A stretch of 64,000 bases of DNA from Acanthococcus lagerstroemiae. Taxonomy: Eukaryota > Arthropoda > Insecta > Hemiptera > Eriococcidae. Shown here piece after piece: positions 34,904 through 45,486 of this stretch. How positions within the stretch are numbered: the stretch's first letter is position 1; every line of letters begins with the position of its first letter. The translations under genes were made by a program, and so were the position numbers. The notes below the pieces were generated by a model that was not told the DNA's origin, did not search any database, and saw only the letters and a program-made list of their open reading frames with translations. The stretch covers positions 5,208,001-5,272,000 of the forward strand of contig CM063114.1 in the NCBI GenBank assembly GCA_031841125.1. The letters are read 5' to 3'.

Positions 34904-36039
34904 CTTTGTTTTTTCAACGATGACCGAACGGTGTGCTATAAAACACACACGCACATTTCGTTTCTTTCAATAAAGTTGGCTAATTCAAACAGATAAGCCT
35001 ACCGTACTATTAACGAACAGTCAACTAGAACAGCTCGTGTCCCCGAAATAATGACATAATTTTTTGAAAAATTCGAGTCAAGTAATTAATGTACCAACTG
35101 GATAATAACGTTTGTTTGAAGAGCAATAACTAGATCAAAGTGAAAATTTACAGATGAGTATAACGTTGTTTTGAAGAGCATACTTGAGCAGTAAAGATCA
35201 ACGTTTGGTTTTGAAGAGCCAATTACTTAGAAGGCAGGAGAAAGAATCAAGGAAGATGATTCTATGGTGGACTGAGACCGTACCAATCAACATTCACAGA
35301 TACTGTAAGATAGAAAATACAGGTCAAAATAAATTTCATAATTCCTCTGGAGGCACTCTGCGTGAAGTGAGTAAGACATGAAGGAATACTTGAATTTGAC
35401 TGCTAAAAACAATGCTTAATATTTAAAATTTCCTTCACCGACAGGCGACAAGAGACAAATGACGGAGGGTGGAATAGTTTAAACCGTAAGTAATGTAAAT
35501 CAAGGGCCCAGTCCTGGAATGCGGGTCTTAAGAGGCCTCCAAATTGAAGTAATCTATTGATACATAGGTGATTCGTACAAGACAGCTCCTGGCTCTTATA
35601 CGACAAAGCCTGTAGTTATCTCGGGAAAATAGTACATGTTTGGACTAAGGACGGATTTTTTAGGCAATTTCACTTTGCGCAAATCCCCGAAAAAAGGAGC
35701 CTGAACTTTTACTTCACAAATCTTTTTTTAGTGCTTTTCATGTGTTCAAAACTCGGCCCATGTGTCATTTTTTTACTACCGAATTTTCATTTTACAAATA
35801 CTTTTTTGCTTCATTCTTCATTTATTAAAGAGATTAATTTAACATATAAAGACAAGTCTCGATTTTTCCTCGTGGTGTTTTCAGGTATTACTGAATGAAA
35901 TCTTTCAAAAAATTTCTCATATGGAAGTATGTATTCCGCACATCAAATTATCATGCTACACGACAATGACATGGATTGCAACAATGATGCCATGATATAA
36001 ATTCACGGTGGAGCGCGGATGTTAATTCCTAAATTCGCG
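34904..36039. other. Unassigned DNA
   Basis: No supported gene. 34904-34960 continues the diverged promoter flank shared with the GT92 genes (AACACACACGCAC; compare AAAACACACACAC at 43333). The rest has no recognised content. Confidence 0.4.
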
Positions 36040-36310
36040 GAGAAAAAGTAGTCGCGGTAGAAAAATTAGTTTTACAAATTTTCGCAATGTGTAAAAATCA
36101 GTTTTACGAATTTACGTGAAAAATTTGCTTTACGAAATTTGCGCGATAAAAAAAATTAGTTTACGAGTTTTTGCAATATAGTCAAATTAATTCACACGAA
36201 CTCCGCGAAGAATTTCAGCAGAATAAAAATGTTAGTTAATTTGTATAATTTGCCTCAAATTCGTAGCGCGGAGAAAAATTATAAGTTCGAAAAAATAATT
36301 CGCGAATCGA
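36040..36310. repeat. Degenerate TTAGTTTTACGAATTTGCGC-type tandem repeat
   Basis: Units of roughly 35-45 bases built from AAAAATTAGTTTTAC and GAATTTNCGCG words recur about six times with decay. Confidence 0.55.
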
Positions 36311-36319
36311 TCAAGGGGG

Positions 36320-36545
36320 CTGGGCCCATAACCTATAGTAGAATCTTTTTGTAAATAACTCGAAAATAAAGACAGAAGTAATCAGTGCTTTATTTAGCAA
36401 CGAGAAAATTATACTGAACGGAGCTTTCATAAATTTACATTCAACGTCAACATTATTTCCGAGATTGACTAAGCGGCACGATAAATCAATCACACTTCAG
36501 AAGTCAATAATTATTGAATAATATTTGGGTTTTGAGATTTTATTT
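36320..36545 (-). repeat. Dispersed about 220-bp AT-rich repeat, inverted copy
   Basis: Its reverse complement aligns with 29129-29350 across GATTGATTTATC, CCGCTTAGTCAATCTCG, TTGACGTTGAATGTAAATTT and TTTTCGAGTTATTTA. It abuts the truncated 5' end of the RTE-like LINE. Confidence 0.7.
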
Positions 36546-36559
36546 CTACATAAACCAAC

Positions 36560-38972
36560 TATCCGATACTGTCAACCAAAATGTTGCGATAAACGATACA
36601 TTTATCATTGGCGATTTCAACAGTCAAATCGGTAAAGGAAAAAATGCAGAAGAATTCACCATTGGAGAGCACGGATATGGAAAAAGGAATGCTAGAGGGT
36701 GTAGTCTGTTAAGATTCTGCGAAGAATTCAGTTTAAAAATACAAAACACGTTATTTAAGAAACGAGGGGGAAGAACCTGGACCTGTGGATATCGCTAAAG
36801 CTCAGTTAGATTAGATCAGCACCTCTAAAAATGTTAACTATGTTACAAACTGCGAAGCAAAAAATTTTAATTAGAACTCTGATCATAAACTAGTATAATG
36901 CGAATTAAAAATACAACAAAAAGAAACTTTACGCCTAAAAAACAAACTATAATAATGAAAGACAACGCACGTGCATACGAATGAGAAATAACAAAGTTAC
37001 TAAATAACAAACAGACAAACAACGTACTAGAACACATTAAAGAAGCCTCCAAAAAAATAAGTAAAAACAAAATTCATCAGAAATCCAATACTCTCCCTAT
37101 GGAGATAAAAAAATTAATAAATGATAGAGAAAAAAATCAAACGAATCGAAAGAAGAGAAAATATATAACTAGACTAAATCTATTATGTAAACTAGTCAAG
37201 AAACTCTCAGAGAACGCATCTACCAAAGAAAAACAAACTTAATAAATAAAATTCTCGAGACTACAAAAAGTATCAAAACTATAACAAGAAAAACCTAGCA
37301 CTTGCTATAAAATGGACTACGTACCTCACGAATAAAATGGGTACAAAACATGACAACAAAAATTCGATTAACCTAATTGCAATGGATTTCTACAGGACAT
37401 TATATAGCAATGTAGATAAAACTGACCCCCCCCCCCATGAACCTTTCAACGGAAGAAAAAGCACCAGAATTCTTAACACAAGAGGTAGAACAAGTTTCGA
37501 ATAACCTAAAAAGCAATAAAGCAACAGGTCATGATTTTGTCTGTAACGAACAACTTAGATTTGGAGGAAGTCTTTTAGTTAAAAAACTGACAAATTATTT
37601 CAACGAAATTCTCAGTACACAAATTATCCCCAAAGAATTTAAACGATCAGATATTATACCAATACACAAACAAGGCGACAGAAGTAACATACGAGTAAAT
37701 AACTATATAGACCGATTACCCTGAGCACAGCGTTGTCGAAAGTCTTTTCGAAATGCTTCAGGAAAAACTACCCTTATAAACCAACTACTACAAAAATGTA
37801 ATGAATACCAAATTGACATCCATCTAGCTTTTATTGACTATAAAAAAGCTTTCGACTCTCTGCGGCATGTGTTTTTGTTGACCTCTCTCCTCGATCAAGG
37901 AATCCCCAAAGTACTAGTTAAAATAATGGAAGAGATGTATACAGAGCTAAGGGCAAGAGTTATAACGGACAAAACAGGAACCTATTTTGATATATGCAGA
38001 GGAGTAAAGCAAGACGACCCTCTCTCGCCCTTACTCTTCATTTGTGCACTCGAAGAAATATTCAGGAAGACTAACTGGAGTGACAAAGGTGTTCTGGTCG
38101 GGGGCAAGAGATTAAACAATTTACAGTTCGCGGATGATGTCGTACTAATAGCAGATAGAATCACAGAACTAGAACAAATGATCAACGAACTAAACGAATT
38201 AGGTAGCTAAACAAGCAGGACTTACTATTAATATGAACAAAACTAAAATTCTCTCCAAAGACACCGAGACTGACATAAAAATAGATAATCAAATAATAGA
38301 AAAAGTGACAGAAATAATTTATCTAGGACAAATGATAACTTTTGATAACGGAACTGAAAAGGAAGTTGATAGAAGAATTACTCTAACGTGGATAAAATAC
38401 TGGTCTTTAAAACAAATTTTTAAAGAACCCTTTTCACATTACCATGTAGGTCAAATCTTTGACTCCTGCATAGTACCCACTTTCACCTATGGATCCCAAA
38501 CCTGGTCTCTTACGAAGAAAACTGCTAAAAGAATTGAAACAACCCAGAATGCTATAAGAAAGATCAATAACGATTAATGAATATAAAACTAAGGAATAGA
38601 ATACAAACTAAAACTAAATTAAAAAACAACCTTAATCTGATTCATTTAATAAGAAGAAACAAATGGAACTGGGCGGGACACGTTGGGAGAATGAACGACA
38701 ATAGATGGACATGAAGAACAACATTTTGGTACCTAACACATAAGGAACGTAAAAAAGGAAGACAGAAGAGGTTAGATGGAAAGATGACTTTATCAAATTC
38801 CTGAAGCACAAACTATACAACAGAATAACTTTAGACAGGAACAAATGGGAACAATTGCGTGAATCCTTCGCCCAATGCTGGGCCCATCGGATACTAGTAT
38901 AGCTATAGATACCTGTAATGTACATATAAACGACATGTATGTAGACAGTCTTTAATAAAGGAATATTTGATT
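36560..38972 (+). mobile_element. RTE-like LINE, copy 1, decayed
   Basis: Plus-strand pieces in several frames, 5'-truncated. First, the end of an APE-type endonuclease ('TFIIGDFNSQIG', about 36600-36790), then a decayed linker (36850-37430). Next comes reverse transcriptase: 'NLKSNKATGHDF' (37437-37724), a gap and frameshift near 37740-37780, then 'AFIDYKKAFDSLRHVFLL', 'GVKQDDPLSPLLFICALEEI' and the catalytic 'FADDVVLIAD' (37820-38210). Then the thumb region (38233-38577) and C-terminal 'RRNKWNWAGHVGRMNDNRW' (about 38640-38715). The 3' end is TAATAAAGGAAT near 38953. The catalytic Asp pair survives but stops and frameshifts make it dead. The closest relative here is 57871-60263 (inverted). 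RTE assignment rests on the endonuclease-RT-'GHVGRM' layout. Confidence 0.88.
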
Positions 38973-39109
38973 TGACTGCGATTGAAATGAAACCTGCTTA
39001 TGATTTACATATATAAATGAAGAGATGAGGGTGATAATACTAAACTTAAATTTTGACACTGATCGGAATTCATAATAATTGACTATAGGGCGCAAGTATA
39101 TTTCAAAAC

Positions 39110-39385
39110 GCAGTATAGGAAATATTAAATTATACATACATTATTAGTTTTGGCTACAATAATTAGAATAATCAATTAATTAAGTTTAATTGACTGATCA
39201 GCAGGGAGCGGAATTTCATGCGGTTTAGGATGATGAAATATACGCTAACAATATGGGTGTCATTTCACAGAGCGTGACAAGATCTACTTACTTTCGGCAT
39301 GTAAATGTTAATTTTTGATAAATTCACGCGGGGAAAAAAAAATTGAATTACTGTTTAAATCAAGGGAAAAATCTTCATTCTTTTG

Positions 39386-39416
<31 letters not shown>

Positions 39417-40692
39417 AATCAAATATCAAATGTGTTAGAAAGAGAAAAAACGTGTTTTTTTGTGACAAATATTGCAAATTATCAAAATATGCTCTAACAA
39501 TCAGACATTTGACGAAATATGCGCTAAAACGGTGAAATATGAGTTTTAAATAGCGAAAATATGTAAAAAAAAGTCGGTAATATGTGTTCATAGGCAAAAT
39601 ATGCAAAATATGCAACATAAAATAGGGCTTATTTTTCTCAGAATGGCCTGAAACGTAAGAGTATGCTTCATATACCACTTCTTTATCTAAACTGGCATAC
39701 GTATAATTTCATAGAATTCTGTTCCCTGCTGATCAGTAACAGTCAAAATTAGTTGATTAATAAAAAAATTTGAATTGATGGATCAATGAAAAATAATTGA
39801 AATTAATCGAATAATTGAAAATTGATCAAAATTACAAATTGACTTGTCAGTCCATGATAGTCCAAAGCAAGTTTCGAAGAGTTTCAAAGAGTTTTATTCG
39901 AGTCATGAAAAATGATACATAAAGAAAAGAATTTCCGAACATGAATAAAAGCAGTCATAAAGGGAACTGGCGTTTTAATTAATTGAAGAGAAAATTTAAA
40001 GTTCCCAAACAAAATTAAGATAGCCTGAAATAATTTTAATTAATTTTGAGGATTTCTGAAGAGTGCTGATAAGGCTAGAGATTTTTGAGGGATCATGAAG
40101 AATACCGGAAATGTTGGAGGTTCTTATATAAATCTTAATTACTTTAATGTAAATCTGAAAAAAGTCGAATAGAGGCTAAAATGAATTCTATTAGGATGAA
40201 GAATCGAAGAATTTTGAGAAGTTCAAAAAGGTCTGAACAATCTCGGAAAATTTCGTCTAACAAAGTCTGGATGTGTCAAATCATATAAGTAAGCCTGAAG
40301 AGCTCCAGAGAATCTGACCGTCTTCTAAAAATTTGAAATCAATCTTCCGACATTTACAAAAAAAGTTGTTCTAAGCAGGGGCGACGGAGCTCTGAAAAGC
40401 GTAGTTATTAAATCTGGGTGAGACTTCAGGAGTCCAGAGCCAGTATGGAAGAGTGTAAAGAATCCCATTATGTCTAGAGAAGTTGTAAAGAATTTTAAAG
40501 CAACAATGTTGAATAGATCTGAAGAAATACAGAAATCTTGAACAAGTCTTGATGAAACTCGAGTCCTACATAGGTTTAGACAATAGCTTGAATATTCAGC
40601 ATGCGTTAACGGAATTGTGACCTATGCATTGTTGACGAGTCTGCAAAATGGACCAAGAACTAATAAGTCGAACAGGCTTTAAAGTTTATATT
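39110..40692. repeat. GT92-flank tandem repeat, older unit a (contains a MITE)
   Basis: From GTATAGGAAATATTAAATTA this unit runs through the AT-rich array, a GAGTTTTA-rich part and 'TTCTAAGCAGGGGCGACGG' to about 40692. There an equivalent start (TATAGGAAATATTAAATTAT) opens unit b. Without the inserted 527-bp MITE the unit is about 1.05 kb. Confidence 0.65.
39194..39736. mobile_element. hAT-type MITE with perfect 8-bp target duplication
   Basis: The element body is 39202-39728 (527 bp). Left end CAGGGAGCGGAATTTCATG; the right end in reverse complement is CAGGGAACAGAATTCTATGA. The flanks CTGATCAG (39194-39201) and CTGATCAG (39729-39736) are identical, the 8-bp duplication expected of hAT transposition. 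The paralogous repeat at about 40775-40795 shows the unoccupied site (GGCTGATCAGTAACAGTC). The inside repeats AAATATGC words and has a poly-T near 39391. No transposase. Confidence 0.88.
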
Positions 40693-41560
40693 TCTGTATA
40701 GGAAATATTAAATTATACGTTCATTATTTGTTTCAGGTAAAATAATTAAAATAATCAGTTAATTAAGAGTAATTGGCTGATCAGTAACAGTCAAAATTTT
40801 TTGATTAATAAAAAAATTAATTGATGGATTAATGAAAAAAATTAATTGATGGATTAATGAAAAATAATTAAAATCAATCGATTAATTAAAAATTGATCAA
40901 AATTATATGACTTTACTTATTAGTCCATAATAGTCTCGAAGAGTTTTAAAGAGTTTTATGCGAGTCATGAAAAATGATAAAGAAGCGAATTTTCGAACAT
41001 GAATATAAGCAGTCATAAGGAGGAAGATTCTGAAAAGTGCTGATAAGGCTATAAATTTTTGACAAATCTTGAAGGATTCTGGAAATATTGTGGAGGTTTT
41101 TATATAAATCTTAATTAGTTTGAGGTAAATCTGAAAAAAGTCGAATGAATACTAAAAGGAATTCCATTAGGATTAAAAGTATTGAAGAATTTTGAGAAGT
41201 CCAAAAAGGTCTGAACTAGTCTCGGAAAATTTCATTTATAGAAACAGTTATTCTAAGCAAGAGCGGCGGAGCTCTGAAGTGAGTGCGTGTAATGAATCCC
41301 ATTATGCCTAGAGGAGTTTTAAAGAATTTTAAAACTGCTCGGTTGAATAGATCTAAAAAATACAGTAATCTTGAACAAGACTTGATGAACCTCGAGTCCT
41401 AAATAGGTTCGGAAAATGGCATGAATACTCAGCATGCCTTAAAGAAACTGTGACCTAAGAATTTTTGACGAGTCTGCGAATTGAACTAGGAATTAATTTC
41501 TATGGAGAGGAGGTACATTCCTGAATCGAGCCCAGAACTGAGAACCAACACTTCTCAGTA
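40693..41560. repeat. GT92-flank tandem repeat, unit b
   Basis: Second, shorter copy of unit a, directly downstream of the GT92 gene. It includes the empty insertion site of the 39202-39728 MITE and the TTATTCTAAGCAAGAGCGGC block. It recurs at about 44535-45435 in segmental duplicate 2. Confidence 0.65.
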
Positions 41561-41613
41561 CATCCCGTGTGGCTACCACATTTTTTGCGTTTTCTTACCG
41601 CTGAACATACAAA

Positions 41614-43131
41614 TTACAAGCTGAGAAGACCAATTTGATTCAAGGTAGGCAGTACCCGTTCAATCAAATCTTTCTTATATTTCCAAATACTCGTATCAGC
41701 AATAATTGACTTTCCTATACACCGATTCTTCAGGTTGTGATCACAATAGTGATGTAACCGGGCTTTATCCGGCGGAATCCAGTACTTCCGATTGTGACCA
41801 AAGAGCCGTCGGGGCCTATGATTCCCCTCAATCTTGACATTTTCGGGTTTACGGAAACATTTTGTATGAACCTGATGGTTCCCTACCGTGTCACTTTGGC
41901 TCCTATGCACATGCCGCAGCATGTGAAGGTACGTTGGCACATCCGAATAGTTCTCAGCTGGCTGCGTATCATCGTCGTGAAACCAAAAATTTTGTACGCA
42001 AAATGAACCCGCATATTTTGCTTTAGCATTGGATGTGACATTTTTCATCAAATCTTTCCAAGTAGATCCTACCTGCGGTATTATAACTTCGTCTATGTCC
42101 ATCATCGTCAGGTAGTTATAATTATACATATTCCTGTAAAGACAGTCTTGCAGTCCAACAAATTGGGTGCTCAAGTATTCGCCCCATGAATCCAAATAGA
42201 TTTTTTGAACGATTGGCAGGTTCGGTTGATTACCGGGTAACGAATACTGGTGTAACTGTATTTTACCTTCTCGTTCATAGTGCTTCAGAATTTTTGTAAC
42301 GTTCACGTGAAGGTAATGGTAATAGAGAAATATTCGATGAGCTCCTAGCAAGTGGACCAATTCGATCCACTCGGCAATTCTGACAGAATAATCCAGACTG
42401 ATGAAATTGGGCAGTGTGACGCACACACCAAAATCTTGTTTTTTCTTCGCTTTATTATAGATCACCTTCAAATGATTTGTTGCTGTATCGCAATACTGCT
42501 GGACTATGGATACAGAACCAGGAACCAAGAGAGCGTCCCTCACTGGTATGGGGCATGTGACCAAATAAATTTCCGTACCGCCGGGCGAATGATTCAAGTG
42601 GTTAACTATATCCCAGTTATGAATTCTAACAATCACCGGCCGGCGGCGTCCCGGAAACCAAATCTGACATCTTGGTGTCTTTTTTCTATTGAAGCGCTGC
42701 ATAGCAACTAACAGTCTGATAGCGGGCTTCACATCACTCAGCGAACGATTTTCATAGTAAGCTGCCATTAAGTACCAATGATTCTCTGCCGATAAAAACG
42801 ACTGCCAATACGAGTTATGGAACAACAGCCTGAAAGCATCCGGATATGGCGCGCATGTTCGGTTCATTTTGTACTCACTTCTTTTGAAGTTTGGGTCCAA
42901 GTAGGCAGATGGTAAATCCGGGATTTCCTCCAGCGCATCTCGCGGCGTGAAGAACCGCGGACTCTCGATTCGTGGCTTTGCGGTGTACCATTCCAAAGGT
43001 ATTGGTCTCTGCGGTTCACTCGTCATGTCGCTAGAATCGATGAAGTATATGTTCATGGAATAAACTGCTATTCCTAGAACTAACAAGCAGATGAAAATTA
43101 TGAAGTAACGTTTGACAACATGCGAAAACAT
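41614..43131 (-). CDS. Glycosyltransferase family 92 protein, copy 1
   Basis: Intronless frame of 505 residues for a type II Golgi-type membrane protein. The cytosolic tail is 'MFSHVVKR', the membrane anchor spans about residues 9-28, and the stem reaches about 230. The GT92 (DUF23) catalytic domain covers about 232-490. Visible marks are 'DFGVCVTLPNFISLDYSVR', 'EWIELVHLLGA' and 'QDCLYRN', then the nucleotide-sugar/metal DxD motif in 'MMDIDEVIIP' (D345, D347) and 'DVPTYLHMLRHV'. There are sequons at N90, N128, N277, N364 and N394. Characterised GT92 members such as C. elegans GALT-1 are beta-1,4-galactosyltransferases acting on N-glycan core fucose; the acceptor here is unknown. The start is the first Met, about 105 bases from a TATA box, and the membrane anchor follows at once. 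It differs from copy 2 at 17 residues, nine of them in the first 80. No disabling mutation seen. Confidence 0.93.
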   Translation of the reverse strand: MFSHVVKRYFIIFICLLVLGIAVYSMNIYFIDSSDMTSEPQRPIPLEWYTAKPRIESPRFFTPRDALEEIPDLPSAYLDPNFKRSEYKMNRTCAPYPDAFRLLFHNSYWQSFLSAENHWYLMAAYYENRSLSDVKPAIRLLVAMQRFNRKKTPRCQIWFPGRRRPVIVRIHNWDIVNHLNHSPGGTEIYLVTCPIPVRDALLVPGSVSIVQQYCDTATNHLKVIYNKAKKKQDFGVCVTLPNFISLDYSVRIAEWIELVHLLGAHRIFLYYHYLHVNVTKILKHYEREGKIQLHQYSLPGNQPNLPIVQKIYLDSWGEYLSTQFVGLQDCLYRNMYNYNYLTMMDIDEVIIPQVGSTWKDLMKNVTSNAKAKYAGSFCVQNFWFHDDDTQPAENYSDVPTYLHMLRHVHRSQSDTVGNHQVHTKCFRKPENVKIEGNHRPRRLFGHNRKYWIPPDKARLHHYCDHNLKNRCIGKSIIADTSIWKYKKDLIERVLPTLNQIGLLSL

Positions 43132-43225
43132 GACCAGTGATAATTCTGTTGAAGAATTTGAAGCTTATTACTGACTACGAGCCACGAATTTTCGTGACTA
43201 TTTCGTTTGTCTTACTTTTTGTAAG

Positions 43226-43300
43226 CGGTTATCATATATAATACGCTTCGTGTTTCAACCAATAGCGGAAAGTAAACTTTGACTAGATGATAACGGCTGA
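43226..43300 (-). promoter_or_regulatory. TATA box with adjacent GATA-type sites, GT92 copy 1
   Basis: On the gene strand GTATTATATATGATAACCGC lies about 95-115 bases before the ATG: a TATA core with a TGATAA motif right behind it. A second GATAA-type site (CCGTTATCATCTAGTC) lies at about 43281-43296. The block is shared with copy 2 and partly with the pseudogene. Confidence 0.55.
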
Positions 43301-43312
43301 AAGTAAACGTTA

Positions 43313-44203
43313 ACCACGGGATGTATTCTAGAAAACACACACACCTCATTACCTCAGTATTTTTCAAAAATATTTTCAAATTCTAGCAGATAAGCAGTCC
43401 GTACTGTTAACCAACGTTAGGAAGTATCGATTCAAAGCACCGATCCGCCAGAATTCGAAATTAAAATGAGGAAATAGAAGATGAAAACGACTTCAGTAGA
43501 ATTTTCTAGTTCATTGTTGAGGCGAATTCGCCTCTCTCTTTATAACCGTTCTCCTATTTGACCGATGAGCTTCTAAAAGGTTCTAGTCAGTCTTAGGTTG
43601 TACTCACCTTTCTTCCTTGGCTTTCTAATTTGAATTAGTATAAGTACAAACCCTCTTAATTTCACATACTTATACATATTTCAGTCGTACGAACGAATCA
43701 TTCTCTACATCTCTAGGATTGCTTTGTGAGACCAGTGTCCTTTCAAATTATGGCTTTCTTGCCATTTGACTGACGGTCCTGTAAAATGTTCAGTCGACCC
43801 CTGGTTATACCCACCTTCCTGACGACTAAGCTAGCATATCTAAATATACCAGCTGATTTAGAAGCCTATGTGTTCTGGTGGGAAGCGCCAAAATTTTCTA
43901 TTAACCCATTTTCAGATAGGTACAATTACTACCTACGGGTTCCCCTTTTTCGACCGACCTGAACCTCGCATGATTTTTTTTATCGGGACTAGTTTAGGAG
44001 AGAACCCCGAAAAAATTATGAAAAAAATTGACCAAGAGTAAATAACTTCTACCCTATTGTATGTTAAACCTGTCTGAAAGAGTCTTGCATAAGATTCGAA
44101 AATCTCTGAAGAGACCCAAGAAAGATTGTACCCATTTATAAGTTGAATACCTCGTACGAGTGTGAAAAGGTCTCGAAAGTTTCTTCCGAGCATAGTGTAG
44201 TCT
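43313..44203. other. Spacer between the two GT92 duplicates
   Basis: About 0.9 kb with no counterpart outside the cluster and no supported gene. The minus-strand frame 43933-44313 crosses the duplication boundary and shows no motif. Confidence 0.45.
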
Positions 44204-45486
44204 AAAAAAGTTGTTCTAAGCAGGGGCGACGGAGCTATGAAAAGCGTAGTTATTAAATCTGAGTGAGACTTCAGAAGTCCAGAGCCAGTATGGAAGAGTG
44301 TAAAGAATCCCATTATGTCTAGAGAAGTTTTAAAGAATTTTAAAGCAACAATGTTGAATAGATCTGAAAAAATACGGAAATCGTGAACAAGTCTTGATGA
44401 AACTCGAGTCCTAATACATAGGTTTAGACAATAGCTTGAATATTCAGCATGCGTTAACGGAATTGTGACCTATGCATTGTTGACGAGTCTGCAAAATGGA
44501 CCAAGAACTAATAAGTCGAACAGGCTTTAAAGTTTATATTTCTGTATAGGAAATATTAAATTATACGTTCATTATTTGTTTCAGGTAAAATAATTAAAAT
44601 AATCAGTTAATTAAGAGTAATTGGCTGATCAGTAACAGTCAAAATTTTTTGATTAATAAAAAAATTAATTGATGGATTAATGAAAAAAAATAATTGATGG
44701 ACTAATGAAAAAAATTAATTGATGGATTAATGAAAAATAATTAAAATCAATCGATTAATTAAAAATTGATCAAAATTATATGACTTTACTTATTAGTCCA
44801 TAATAGTCTCGAAGAGTTTTAAAGAGTTTTATGCGAGTCATGAAAAATGATAAAGAAGCGAATTTTCGAACATGAATATAAGCAGTCATAAGGAGGAAGA
44901 TTCTGAAAAGTGCTGATAAGGCTATAAATTTTTGACAAATCTTGAAGGATTCTGGAAATATTGTGGAGGTTTTTATATAAATCTTAATTAGTTTGAGGTA
45001 ATTCTGAAAAAAGTCGAATGAAGACTAAAAGGAATTCCATTAGGATTAAAAGTATTGAAGAATTTTGAGAAGTCCAAAAAGGTCTGAACTAATCTCGGAA
45101 AATTTCATTTATAGAAACAGTTATTCTAAGCAAGAGCGGCGGAGCTCTGAAGTGAGTGCGTGTAATGAATCCCATTATGCCTAGAGGAGTTTTAAAGAAT
45201 TTTAAAACTGCTCGGTTGAATAGATCTAAAAAATACAGTAATCTTGAACAAGACTTGATGAACCTCGAGTCCTAAATAGGTTCGGAAAATGGCATGAATA
45301 CTCAGCATGCCTTAAAGAAACTGTGACCTAAGAATTTTTGACGAGTCTGCGAATTGAACTAGGAATTAATTTCTGTGGAGATGAGGTACATTCCTGAATC
45401 GAGCACAGAACTGAGAACCAACACTTCTCAGTACATCCCGTGTGGCTACCACATTTTTTGCGTTTTCTTACCGCTGAACATACAAA

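Larger units (their letters stand above)
40359..43312 (-). repeat. GT92 segmental duplicate 1 (about 2.95 kb)
   Basis: Direct duplicate of 44204-47189, covering 3' flank, gene and promoter. Similarity begins in an A-run before GTTGTTCTAAGCAGGGGCGA and ends after GATAACGGCTGAAAGTAAAC. The two copies are almost identical apart from scattered substitutions and a ~25-base expansion of the TTGATGGATTAATGAAAAA repeat in copy 2. Confidence 0.9.

Noticed and set aside
41794..42711. Plus-strand frames opposite the GT92 genes (also 45667-46470 and 53371-53604)
   Set aside because: Antisense shadows of a strongly supported coding frame.
43933..44313. 126-codon minus-strand frame
   Set aside because: It crosses the left breakpoint of GT92 duplicate 2 and has no counterpart in duplicate 1.
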